Source: Bacteroidota bacterium
Lineage (GTDB): Bacteria > Bacteroidota > Bacteroidia > Flavobacteriales_D > Crocinitomicaceae
Assembly: GCA_016866255.1 (NCBI GenBank)
Contig: VGMY01000001.1
Location: 124,001 to 188,000, forward strand
DNA length: 64,000 nt
Direction: 5' to 3'
This document shows positions 1 to 8,114 of the stretch, piece by piece. Each line of letters starts with the position of its first letter. The first letter of the stretch is position 1. The position numbers and the translations under genes were made by a program. Below the pieces are notes generated by a model. The model had not been told where the DNA came from. It did no database searches and saw nothing but the letters and a program-made list of their open reading frames with translations.

Positions 1-109
1 TGACAATTAACTCCCAATCTGACAATTCTTGCTTTATGACACTTCCTATGCTTCTCGCCAAGAAAGAGGCTCTGTTGTAGGTCGGAAGAATAACGGAAAA
101 GAATGGCAT
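1..109 (-). CDS. Glycosyltransferase family 2, N-terminal fragment cut by window edge
   Basis: The reverse strand opens with ATG at 109 and stays open to the edge of the window for 36 codons. The translation begins MPFFSVILPTYNRASFLARS and runs into DWELIV, which is the standard N-terminus of a GT-A fold family 2 glycosyltransferase (the VxLPTYNR strand followed by the strand that leads to the DDGS motif). The ATG directly follows the TAA of the upstream glycosyltransferase (TAAATG), so the two are cotranscribed and probably translationally coupled. It would transfer a sugar in the same surface polysaccharide pathway. The catalytic residues lie outside the window, so the substrate cannot be judged. 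Confidence 0.85.
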   Translation of the reverse strand, partial: MPFFSVILPTYNRASFLARSIGSVIKQELSDWELIV

Positions 110-1039
110 TTACTTGACTTTAATCGGGATGTTTGATTTCACTCGAAACAAAATACGAAAATAAAGGAGAATATTTAAGCCATGAATCCGTATTGAACCC
201 CAAAATTCGATGCGTTCTTTTTGGTTCATTCGCCAAATTAAGAGGGCGTTCAACACCGCATTCAAGAGAATCAAGGAGTAGTATAACATCAACCCGCCTA
301 CTCCATGCGTTTTTCTAAAAAGCAAAGCAATCGAGGCACTGCGCTGTCTTAAATTCCATGATTTACCCGGGCTGCTTCCTTCATTTTGATGCAATACCTT
401 TATTTTTTCATAACAAGATAGCCTATATCCCTGTGCCAGAATTCTTCGGCACAAATCAAATTCCTCGGAATACAAAAAGAAATCAGGATCGAAACCCTTT
501 AAAGATTCAAAAAGTGAGCGTTTGAACAGTAAACACGCGCCGTTCAAGGCTTTAATCTCTGAAGGTGTTGACTTAAACCAACGATGGAAGAGGTAATGCA
601 GTATACGGTTATAACTCAATACCTCTTTAAAGGAGGCGTTGTAGAAATAAACTGCCTTTTGATGTACATCGAACTCGTCTACCAGGCTGCAATTTACCAT
701 ACCCACGTGTTCGGCGTCTGTCCGAAATCGAATCAGCATCTGCTCAAGGGCCTTATCCAATACCACGATGTCCGAGTTCATCACGGCAACAAATGTGCCG
801 CAAGCCTTCAAAACCCCAAGATTCACCGCACTACCAAAGCCAAGATTGGTAGCATTTTGTAGCCAAATAACCTCCGGTATTTGAGATTTAATGAAAGCGG
901 CACTTTGATCGGTAGAAGCATTATCGACTACGATTAATTCGTAAGACAGGTCCTTAGTCTGCTTGATAATAGACTGAAGGCAAGCCAAAGTGAGATTAGC
1001 GGTGTTATAATTGACAACGATGATGGATAACTCAATCAT
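110..1039 (-). CDS. Glycosyltransferase family 2 (rhamnosyltransferase-like)
   Basis: A 309-residue GT2 enzyme. The N-terminal nucleotide-binding strand IIVVNYN (6-12) is followed by VVDNAS (37-42) and NSD at 88-90, the metal-binding DXD equivalent. The acceptor region has GFDPDFFLYSEEFDLCRR, typical of the WbbL/rhamnosyltransferase-like branch of GT2. A hydrophobic stretch around 248-268 suggests association with the inner membrane. Its start overlaps the end of the preceding glycosyltransferase by 8 bp and its stop abuts the next ATG, so it sits inside the tightly packed polysaccharide operon. The sugar donor is not predictable from sequence alone. Confidence 0.9.
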   Translation of the reverse strand: MIELSIIVVNYNTANLTLACLQSIIKQTKDLSYELIVVDNASTDQSAAFIKSQIPEVIWLQNATNLGFGSAVNLGVLKACGTFVAVMNSDIVVLDKALEQMLIRFRTDAEHVGMVNCSLVDEFDVHQKAVYFYNASFKEVLSYNRILHYLFHRWFKSTPSEIKALNGACLLFKRSLFESLKGFDPDFFLYSEEFDLCRRILAQGYRLSCYEKIKVLHQNEGSSPGKSWNLRQRSASIALLFRKTHGVGGLMLYYSLILLNAVLNALLIWRMNQKERIEFWGSIRIHGLNILLYFRILFRVKSNIPIKVK

Positions 1040-1976
1040 GTCGAAGCTTGTGCCTTAAGGTTTGAATGACTGCCTTTAGTCCATAAATGGAAATGACATT
1101 CAAAAAAGTTAAAAAAGTCCCCTTGCGTTGTGCTTTTGAATACCGATTGAAGTAAGCAAAAATTAAATATGCTGAAATTCTCTGTTTTAAAACGTTTGTT
1201 GGGCGCTTCCTGAAAATGTATTTAGCAATGCGCGCATTTTCATAAAAAGTTTCGATGTTATTGCTCTCTAATGCTCTTAACGTTCGGTCGTGAACCCGAA
1301 AATAATTCAGTCCTTCATGTAAATAACAGGCCTTTCCGTGCGTTAAAATTATACTCCACAACATCCAATCGCCGCATAATTTAAACCCTAAAATGTTGGG
1401 GATCCAATGTTTCAAAATGCTGCGTTTTGTAATAACACTGCTGGCATTAACAATGTGGTTAAAATTGTACATGTGTTCTTCAAGAAAGGCAGAAGAATCA
1501 ATCCGATCACAATTTTTATCCGGGGAAAACACCTTATCCGTTGGAAAAAAGGGCTCTCCAAGATAGGTTGTTTCCGTTCCATGTTCATTGATGATCAAAG
1601 ATTTACAAAAAATAAGGTCTTCCTCCCTAGCCACTTCAAGACTTTTTGATAAAAAATCGGGATGAGCACGGTCATCACTTTCAGCAATCCATACCCATTC
1701 ACCCACGGCTAATTCTACCCCTTTATTCCACTGGACAAAGGTATTACCACTGTTTTTTTCATTATAAACAATGTGCTTCACCTTCTCTAACCCTCGATAT
1801 TTTTCAATAATTTCTCGACTGTTGTCGGTTGATCCATCATCCAACAAAATCACTTCAAAATTTTGATAACGTTGATTTAGCACGGAATCAATCCGTTCCC
1901 CTAAAAATAGGGAATGGTTATAGTTAGGTATTATAACACTAACCAACGGATTGTATGAGGGCTCGCCATTCAGCAT
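1032..1976 (-). CDS. Glycosyltransferase family 2
   Basis: A 314-residue GT2 protein with SVIIPNYNH (13-21), LLDDGSTDNS (45-53) and ESDD (99-102), the last two being the nucleotide and metal-binding elements of the GT-A fold. The second half is less conserved and would bind the acceptor. The start used here lies 38 bp inside the preceding GT4 gene; no later in-frame Met precedes the first conserved strand, so the overlap is probably real. It presumably adds one sugar of the repeat unit or adaptor of the exported polysaccharide. Confidence 0.9.
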   Translation of the reverse strand: MLNGEPSYNPLVSVIIPNYNHSLFLGERIDSVLNQRYQNFEVILLDDGSTDNSREIIEKYRGLEKVKHIVYNEKNSGNTFVQWNKGVELAVGEWVWIAESDDRAHPDFLSKSLEVAREEDLIFCKSLIINEHGTETTYLGEPFFPTDKVFSPDKNCDRIDSSAFLEEHMYNFNHIVNASSVITKRSILKHWIPNILGFKLCGDWMLWSIILTHGKACYLHEGLNYFRVHDRTLRALESNNIETFYENARIAKYIFRKRPTNVLKQRISAYLIFAYFNRYSKAQRKGTFLTFLNVISIYGLKAVIQTLRHKLRHD

Positions 1977-3069
1977 TAAAACGTTCTAAATCGAAATGAT
2001 CTTTCGCGTAAAAATACGCCTTTTTCGAGCGGCGATTCAATTCACCTCCATCTGCACATAGCCTGGCTAGGTGCTCTATTGTCTCCTCAACGCAATTCTG
2101 CGGATTTGTTAGTAGCGCTGATTCTTCTCGCTCAAGAACATCTGGGATTGCACCCACAGCCGTTACAACGGGAACACATCCAAAGGCCATGGCTTCGGAA
2201 ATAACTTTTGGGAAACCTTCGCTTTCGGAAGTAAGTACCAAAACGTGCGAAATCGCATACAACCTTTCAATCGTTGTTTTATCAGTTATTAACCCATGGC
2301 AGTGCACGTTTTGAGGAGTATTCAAGCTATTTTCAACTCCTACGGCTTGAAATCTAATTTGCGGTTCGTGTAAAAAATGATCGGCTATTTGAAAAAATAA
2401 GGGTAAGCGTTTCTCTTTAACGTCCCGCCCAACAAAAAGTACATTGAACACCTCCTTTGACTTTGAGGGCAATTTAAGTGGAAAGGAAACTTGATGGTTG
2501 ATTACCGAGATTTTTTGCAACAACTCCATCGGATCATTCTGCTCCTGATACATTGGGGTTATCCATTTCATTAACCCTGCATTAACGAGAACTCGGTGAT
2601 TGATTCTGGCAGCCCAATCGTTGACAAGGTAGGTTTTGTCCGGTACATCATTGTTCGAATTATTGTGAACTATATCGATTATATGGACATGGGATGCGAG
2701 GTGTTTCCACAAAAAGTCGATGGATTCACGATGCCAAAAAATCACAATAGGTGAAGAACATGCGTTGATTCTTCTGGCGAGACGCTTTGTGTACCAAGCT
2801 CTGATAATTCTTCCAAGCCGAGGTGCCTCCAGATAATTGGATAAGAAAGTAAGTTTTCCGTAGCTTTCAAACTCGCGCTTCAAAAGAATACTTTCTGCTT
2901 TTCCAAATTGGCTTTGTGCATAAGCTCTTCCATTCCACGGATTGACCCGATAGCGAATAAATATTTCTTTGGGATAGGCAGATAAGGCACTCATGACATC
3001 AGCATGAACGCGCTCAGCACCCCCTACGGAGGCCAGGGGAAAGAAGAAAAACAATCTTGGATTATTCAT
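1939..3069 (-). CDS. Glycosyltransferase family 4 (group 1)
   Basis: About 376 residues. The N-terminus FFFPLASVGGAERV is the donor-side glycine-rich loop of GT-B fold family 4 enzymes, and the C-terminal half has VLFVGRDVKEKRL followed by SESEGFPKVISEAMAFGCVPVV, the EX7E retaining-glycosyltransferase signature. I chose the Met at 3069 rather than an upstream Met at 3081 because MNNPRLFFFF leads straight into the first strand and leaves only an 8-bp overlap with the upstream gene. It belongs to the polysaccharide operon. Confidence 0.9.
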   Translation of the reverse strand: MNNPRLFFFFPLASVGGAERVHADVMSALSAYPKEIFIRYRVNPWNGRAYAQSQFGKAESILLKREFESYGKLTFLSNYLEAPRLGRIIRAWYTKRLARRINACSSPIVIFWHRESIDFLWKHLASHVHIIDIVHNNSNNDVPDKTYLVNDWAARINHRVLVNAGLMKWITPMYQEQNDPMELLQKISVINHQVSFPLKLPSKSKEVFNVLFVGRDVKEKRLPLFFQIADHFLHEPQIRFQAVGVENSLNTPQNVHCHGLITDKTTIERLYAISHVLVLTSESEGFPKVISEAMAFGCVPVVTAVGAIPDVLEREESALLTNPQNCVEETIEHLARLCADGGELNRRSKKAYFYAKDHFDLERFNAEWRALIQSVG

Positions 3070-4165
3070 TGAGCACCGCATTGAATAATTTGTCCCAGCG
3101 CTTTTTTTGGGCTTCTACCCCGAGTTCCTTGATAAAACTTGCACGTATGTTGTTTTTCAATCGCTTATGCAATTCTGGTTCGTCCAATAAACGTTGGATT
3201 TTCAGCAGCATATCATCAAGCCTTCGTTCGCAAAAAAGACCGTTGATACCGTCCTCTATTACAAAAGAAGGTAAGCCAATCTTGGTACTAACGCTCGGCA
3301 CACCGCACAAACTGGCTTCTATGAACATCGAAGGGCCAGCGTCTGCTTCCGAGGTGATCAGCGCTAAATCAATATCCTGCCAGAAAGTTGCAAGGGAAGA
3401 AAGACTGCCCGTAAATTGGCTTCGAAATTCTACAGGATACCCCTTAGCTTGCAGGGCTTTTATTGTTGGAAGCACATGGGAATAAAAACCCTTGAATTCA
3501 CGATCCGGGTTGCCTGTCCACCCAATAACAAAAGACTTCCTCTTTTTCTTAATTTTTGGAACAAACAGGAACTCATCATAGCATAAATTGGCAAAGAATA
3601 TGGGCTGCTTAAAGGCCTCAGAATAAAGCTTTACTGAGGATGGTGAACCGACCAACAAAGCGTTGCAATCGTTCAGAAATTCTTCTACAAAGACCTTTGG
3701 AGTAAGCCCCGTCTTATGAATTACCCCTGTGGGGGGAAATTGGTCGGTAAATATTCCTTTAATCGTTTTAGGCGCTTTAATATGGTCAAAATCAGCGTCT
3801 TTATTCATATAATAATCCAAATAAACCACCAAGTCATAGCAATTATCGGACGCTATTTTTCGTATAAAACCGTTTTCGTCGAATTTCGAAAGACCTATCC
3901 GATGCAAAAATTTAACCGTTCGGTAAACCAACCCTCGAAGAATGTAGATGTTTTGAAACGGCCATTTTGTCCGCACAGGACTCGGGGAAACGGTTCCTCG
4001 CGAAACGAAGTCCGACGATACACTCGCTCCGATCCTTGGGCGGTTGACGGTGAAATCGAAAAAAAAGTCATATCCAGGGATGTTATTTTGAATAAATTCA
4101 ATAATGCGATGAAAAGCCCACCCGGGGGTATCTCCGATGAGTAGAATGCGCTTTTTTTGACTCAC
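3062..4165 (-). CDS. Glycosyltransferase, GT4-like (GT-B fold)
   Basis: 367 residues. The N-terminal domain starts MSQKKRILLIGDTPGWAFHR and is divergent from typical GT4 donors. The C-terminal Rossmann domain is clear: FVIGWTGNPDREFKGF, then ITSEADAGPSMFIEASLCGVPSVST with a Glu pair spaced as in group 1 transferases, then a C-terminal helix. ATGA overlap with the acetyltransferase gene upstream shows translational coupling. A glycosyltransferase assignment is well supported; the sugar is unknown. Confidence 0.82.
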   Translation of the reverse strand: MSQKKRILLIGDTPGWAFHRIIEFIQNNIPGYDFFFDFTVNRPRIGASVSSDFVSRGTVSPSPVRTKWPFQNIYILRGLVYRTVKFLHRIGLSKFDENGFIRKIASDNCYDLVVYLDYYMNKDADFDHIKAPKTIKGIFTDQFPPTGVIHKTGLTPKVFVEEFLNDCNALLVGSPSSVKLYSEAFKQPIFFANLCYDEFLFVPKIKKKRKSFVIGWTGNPDREFKGFYSHVLPTIKALQAKGYPVEFRSQFTGSLSSLATFWQDIDLALITSEADAGPSMFIEASLCGVPSVSTKIGLPSFVIEDGINGLFCERRLDDMLLKIQRLLDEPELHKRLKNNIRASFIKELGVEAQKKRWDKLFNAVLNE

Positions 4166-4749
4166 TGTGCCGGAATTCCTTTTACGGTTACATCGGCTGG
4201 CACGTCTTTGGTAACTACCGCACCGGCACCGATAACAGCTCTATCTCCAATGTGGATGCCGGGGAGTACCATAGCTCCCATACCAATAAATACGCTTTCT
4301 CCAATTGTACAAGCTCCCGCAATCAAAACCCCAAGGCATATTTCGCAAAATGAACCGACTCGGGAATCGTGATGGATGCTCGATTTGGCATTGATAAGGG
4401 TCCCTGATCCAATGCGCACGTTTGGGCCAATAAATACTCCGTGCATCACATTCAACCCTTCGCCTAATTCGACATGGTATGTGCTAATTTGAGCAGTTGG
4501 GGAAATCACGGATGCAGGGTCGTGATAAGCGATAAACCGCTGATAGAGCGCTTTTCGCAATTCAGGTTTTCCTACCCCGAGAACAAATTTACTTTTCGGA
4601 AGCTTGTGAAAATCGCTGAGCGCCGGAACTCCGAAGATTCCCAAAGGGTGCTCATTTACTTCATCATAAAAAGCAGTCACATGTTGCTTGTCAAGCCTCA
4701 ATTCGTTGAAGACCTCGCGAGCATGTCCACCAGCACCTACAATTATCAT
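4162..4749 (-). CDS. NeuD/PglD-family sugar O- or N-acetyltransferase
   Basis: 195 residues. The N-terminal Rossmann-like part carries MIIVGAGGHAREV, diagnostic of the NeuD/PglD family, and residues from about 85 on form a left-handed beta-helix with hexapeptide repeats (for example VRIGSGTLINAKSSIHHDSRVG). His126 or His127 matches the catalytic base used by PglD to acetylate a 4-amino sugar. It is followed upstream in the operon by a DegT aminotransferase, the same pair (PglE/PglD) that makes N-acetylated 4-amino-4,6-dideoxy sugars. That pathway role is inference from family and context. Confidence 0.88.
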   Translation of the reverse strand: MIIVGAGGHAREVFNELRLDKQHVTAFYDEVNEHPLGIFGVPALSDFHKLPKSKFVLGVGKPELRKALYQRFIAYHDPASVISPTAQISTYHVELGEGLNVMHGVFIGPNVRIGSGTLINAKSSIHHDSRVGSFCEICLGVLIAGACTIGESVFIGMGAMVLPGIHIGDRAVIGAGAVVTKDVPADVTVKGIPAQ

Positions 4750-4759
4750 GACGTCTAAT

Positions 4760-5836
4760 TTAGGCGTTATTGATGATTTTACCTACGGTTGAAAGTTCGG
4801 ACATCGTTAAACCATAGTACAAGGGAAGGCACAATACACGAGATGCTACGTCAAAAGCAACAGCACAAGGGCGGTTTTTGACATATGGCAGGGTATTTAA
4901 GGAAGGATAAAAATACCTTCTTGGAAAAATGTTGGCAGCGTTCAACAATTGTTCCGTTTTAAGGAGGTGCTGCTCCGATTCAAATAGCACAGGATAATAG
5001 GCACTATTCCAGTGGGTAAGATTTCGGATTTCGAGCGGGGATATTTTATCAAATGAAAGATGGCTATTATACCACGTGATGGATTGATTTCGAGCATTTA
5101 AGACATCGTCCATATGGGGTAATAATGCCAAGCCCATCGCAGCTTGTAACTCGCTCATTTTAGCGTTAATGCCTAAACCGTGGAAAGCAAGGGGCCCATC
5201 GTGGCCAAAATTATGGCTGTAATAAACTTTATGAAACAGGTCAGGATCCTTGCAAAAAGCTGCTCCCCCCTCGCCCGTGTGAAAAAGCTTCGTGGCGTGG
5301 AAACTGCATGTGCTTAAATCTCCAAACTCAAAGACGCTTTTGCCGTTGAATGTTACCCCGAAAGCGTGCGCTCCGTCGTAGATGACTTTCAAATTGTGTT
5401 TTTTCGCAATTCGCTCAATTTCTTCCACATGGCAAGGATTTCCGAAAACATGGGTCGCTAAGATGCAAGTCGTTTTTTCTGTTATTGCATTTTCAATTTT
5501 CGTTTCGTCAATCGTTAAATGTAAGGGGTCAATATCGACAAAAACCGGCGTACAATTTTCCCATACGATAGTCGAAGTTGTCGCCACATAGGAAAAAGGA
5601 GTGGTAATTACCTCGCCACCGTTCCCCAACAGTTTTAAGGCGATTTGTAAGGGACTAGTTCCATTGTTTGTCAATAGAAGCTGTGACGATTCCAATTTTA
5701 GGTAGTCCCTGAGTTTTGCCTCAAGTTCCAACACCAATTCTCCCCGATTAGTTAGCCAACCGTTATTGAAAGCCCTTAATACTTCGGCGGTATATTGCTC
5801 GATGGGAGGTAAAAAAGATTTCGTTACGGGAATCAT
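4760..5836 (-). CDS. DegT/DnrJ/EryC1 family sugar aminotransferase
   Basis: 358 residues, PLP-dependent fold type I. The sequence has NNGTSPLQIAL near 58, a cofactor aspartate in VIYDGAHAFG (Asp154) and the Schiff-base lysine Lys183 in FHATKLFHTGEGGA. This family converts nucleotide-linked 4-keto-6-deoxyhexoses to 4-amino sugars. Paired with the PglD-like acetyltransferase just downstream it likely supplies an N-acetylated 4-amino-4,6-dideoxyhexose for the exported glycan. ATGA overlap with the Wzt gene upstream. No dehydratase making the keto substrate is in the window. Confidence 0.9.
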   Translation of the reverse strand: MIPVTKSFLPPIEQYTAEVLRAFNNGWLTNRGELVLELEAKLRDYLKLESSQLLLTNNGTSPLQIALKLLGNGGEVITTPFSYVATTSTIVWENCTPVFVDIDPLHLTIDETKIENAITEKTTCILATHVFGNPCHVEEIERIAKKHNLKVIYDGAHAFGVTFNGKSVFEFGDLSTCSFHATKLFHTGEGGAAFCKDPDLFHKVYYSHNFGHDGPLAFHGLGINAKMSELQAAMGLALLPHMDDVLNARNQSITWYNSHLSFDKISPLEIRNLTHWNSAYYPVLFESEQHLLKTEQLLNAANIFPRRYFYPSLNTLPYVKNRPCAVAFDVASRVLCLPLYYGLTMSELSTVGKIINNA

Positions 5837-7092
5837 TCGGTTATCTTAAAATCAAGGGCAGGTCGAACAAATCCTGGAAATTTCCCATGCCAATTTGAAG
5901 TTTCGCGCTCTTCCAATACTTCAAAGGTAAGAACTTCCTCGAAGTTAAATAAGGGCTGAGAGGTATCTTTTACGACCATAAACGAAATGTAGTAAAGACC
6001 TGTATTCAACAATTCTTTGGGTATGGTGCAACGGGCCTTGTGCAGTCCACAAGCAAGCTTGGGCGCTGGCAATTGCGTAATTACGTTAAATACGCACTCA
6101 CCTGTCGCAGCATATAAATGTAAACTCAAATTAGCCACTAAATCGTGAACATAGTTCCAAAACGAAATTTCGATTAACAAACTGCTTTTGACGGTGAGGA
6201 TTTGCTTACCATCCTCGCGAACAGGCTCTAGAGAAATGGATTTTAAACGAGTGTGAGCGTTTCCGGGAGCGTCTTTTTCCTCGTAGTTTCTTCCCCAATC
6301 CGCTTTATTGCGCCCACTCAGGTAATAATCAACGACCTCTGCAGGGGATCCTTGGGCGACTATACTTCCGTGTTCCAAAAGCAGCGCTCGATTGCATAGG
6401 TTTTTTACCGCTTCCATGTTGTGGCTTACAAACAACACGGTTCTTCCTTCAACTGCCACATCTTTCATTTTTCCAATACACTTCCTCTGAAATTGCGCAT
6501 CCCCCACTGCCAAAACTTCATCAACAATTAATATCTCAGGTTCGAGGTGCGCTGCAACGGCAAATGCCAAACGCACATACATGCCAGATGAATAGCGTTT
6601 TACCGGAGTATCAATATATTTTTCCACGCCACTGAAAGCAACAATTTCATCAAATTTGCTTGAAATTTCTCGCTTGGTCATTCCCAATATCGCCCCGTTA
6701 AGAAAAACATTCTCCCGACCGGTCAATTCAGGGTGAAACCCCGTACCCACTTCGAGCAAAGAAGCTACTCGGCCACAAAGAGTGATCTTGCCTTTTGTTG
6801 GAGAAGTTACTTTAGATAAAATTTTAAGTAAGGAACTTTTACCCGCGCCATTGCGACCAATTATACCAAGGACTTCACCTTCATTCACGGAAAAACTGAC
6901 GTCGTGCAATGCCCATACATATTCTGAACGTTGACTTCCGTCATGATCATTGGCCTCCGTAATCACCAACGTTGGGTCTTCTTTACCGCGAATTTTATAC
7001 CACCACCGATTCAGATCTTGAACCAGGGATCCAGTGCCAATTTGTCCAAGTCGGTATTGTTTCGATAAATGTTCTACGTTAATCCTTTCCAT
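5833..7092 (-). CDS. Polysaccharide ABC exporter ATP-binding protein with C-terminal Wzt domain
   Basis: 419 residues. The ATPase half has Walker A GRNGAGKS (79-86), the ABC signature YSSGM (167-171) and Walker B ILIVDE (187-192), with the ALHDVSFSVNEGE start typical of Wzt/KpsT/RfbB. Residues after about 260 form a separate beta-rich domain (QILTVKSSLLIEISF onward), matching the Wzt C-terminal domain which in O-antigen exporters recognises the terminal sugar modification. With the permease upstream it forms a Wzm/Wzt exporter that moves lipid-linked polysaccharide across the inner membrane. It is separated from the permease gene by 6 nt. Confidence 0.93.
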   Translation of the reverse strand: MERINVEHLSKQYRLGQIGTGSLVQDLNRWWYKIRGKEDPTLVITEANDHDGSQRSEYVWALHDVSFSVNEGEVLGIIGRNGAGKSSLLKILSKVTSPTKGKITLCGRVASLLEVGTGFHPELTGRENVFLNGAILGMTKREISSKFDEIVAFSGVEKYIDTPVKRYSSGMYVRLAFAVAAHLEPEILIVDEVLAVGDAQFQRKCIGKMKDVAVEGRTVLFVSHNMEAVKNLCNRALLLEHGSIVAQGSPAEVVDYYLSGRNKADWGRNYEEKDAPGNAHTRLKSISLEPVREDGKQILTVKSSLLIEISFWNYVHDLVANLSLHLYAATGECVFNVITQLPAPKLACGLHKARCTIPKELLNTGLYYISFMVVKDTSQPLFNFEEVLTFEVLEERETSNWHGKFPGFVRPALDFKITE

Positions 7093-7098
7093 CTGTCC

Positions 7099-7947
7099 CT
7101 AGACTGTATCCATAAATGACTGTTCTACGCGATTAAAGAACACCACTCCAAGAACAAGTGTAAATAGGGCAAAAACCGCGGTATACACCAAACCCAGTCC
7201 ATCAAAAGTTCCACTGGAAAAGACGGAATACCTTAAATTCTCAACGATCGAAGTCAGGGGATTCCATTTAAGTATTTCATGCATGGCTCCCCTCGCAAAG
7301 GACAATGGATAAATAATGGGGGTTGCATACATCAATAACTGCACTCCGAAGGTTAGTAAAAAACTAAAATCCCGGTATTTTGTTGTCAGGGAAGAGAACA
7401 AGAGCCCCAAGCCCATTGCCAACAGCGCGAGCAACAGGGTATAAACAGGTATCAGGGTAAGTGTCCAGTTCAGCGTTGTTGTTGCCATTCCCGCAAGGTT
7501 GAAACCAATGATTATCCCAATTAATACCATAATTTGAACAAGTAGTTTTATCAGGCCTGAGGCTAGTATGGACAAGGGTACAGCCAATCTCGGAAAATAT
7601 ACTTTGCCAAAAAGGCTGGCGTTTACCGAAAACGTGTTGGCACATTTCAGAAACACGTCGGAAAAATAACCCCAAAACGTGAGTCCGGTGAAGTAAAATA
7701 AAAATGGATGAATTCCTGCTGTTGGTATCGCTGCGATTTTACCAAAAACAATGAAAAACACCAGGGCAGTAAGAAGGGGTTGCAGAACAAACCAAATTGG
7801 TCCTAAAACAGTCTGTTTATATTGGGCAACAAAGTCCCGTTTTACGAAGAGAACTATCAGGTCGCGGTAATGCCACAATTCCCACAAACGTGTATCGAAC
7901 CATCTTCGCTTCGGAGTTATTATTTCTAGATACCGTGGTTTATCCAT
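7099..7947 (-). CDS. Polysaccharide ABC exporter permease (Wzm-type, ABC-2)
   Basis: About 282 residues from the ATG at 7947. The frame is open to 8052, but the family begins with a short cytoplasmic segment like MDKPRYLEIITPKRRWFD followed by YRDLIVLFVKRDFVAQYKQT, and a TAnnTTTG box lies at 7974-7981, inside the longer version, so the internal start is preferred. The protein shows the ABC-2 pattern: LGPIWFVLQPLLTALVFFIVFG and about six membrane segments. It is the first gene of the surface-polysaccharide operon and pairs with the Wzt ATPase. An ABC-dependent rather than Wzx/Wzy-dependent pathway is implied. Confidence 0.92.
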   Translation of the reverse strand: MDKPRYLEIITPKRRWFDTRLWELWHYRDLIVLFVKRDFVAQYKQTVLGPIWFVLQPLLTALVFFIVFGKIAAIPTAGIHPFLFYFTGLTFWGYFSDVFLKCANTFSVNASLFGKVYFPRLAVPLSILASGLIKLLVQIMVLIGIIIGFNLAGMATTTLNWTLTLIPVYTLLLALLAMGLGLLFSSLTTKYRDFSFLLTFGVQLLMYATPIIYPLSFARGAMHEILKWNPLTSIVENLRYSVFSSGTFDGLGLVYTAVFALFTLVLGVVFFNRVEQSFMDTV

Positions 7948-7973
7948 CGAAGAAAAATTCTGTTTTTTCCTAA

Positions 7974-7981
7974 CAAATGTA
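7974..7981 (-). promoter_or_regulatory. Candidate -7 box (TACATTTG) of the polysaccharide operon
   Basis: Matches the Bacteroidota TAnnTTTG element and lies 26 nt upstream of the preferred start of the permease. No convincing TTG -33 element at the usual spacing was found. Confidence 0.5.
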
Positions 7982-8102
7982 CGTTTTATCCAACAATTTA
8001 CCTTTAAATTAGGCAGGATAAACGCAATAAACTCGCCCACTGAAGAACCCATGACATCGTTTAAGGGAAGAAGTTTCGTTATGTAAACATGAGATAAATT
8101 AT

Positions 8103-8110
8103 TATTTTTG
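8103..8110 (+). promoter_or_regulatory. Candidate -7 box (TATTTTTG), 4 nt before ATG
   Basis: Consensus TAnnTTTG four bases ahead of the ATG at 8115, so transcription would begin at or beside the start codon. Alternatively translation starts at the in-frame ATG at 8148. Confidence 0.45.
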
Positions 8111-8114
8111 AATT

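Noticed and set aside
7948-8052. N-terminal extension of the Wzm permease to 8052
   Set aside because: It contains the promoter box and adds residues not typical of the family.
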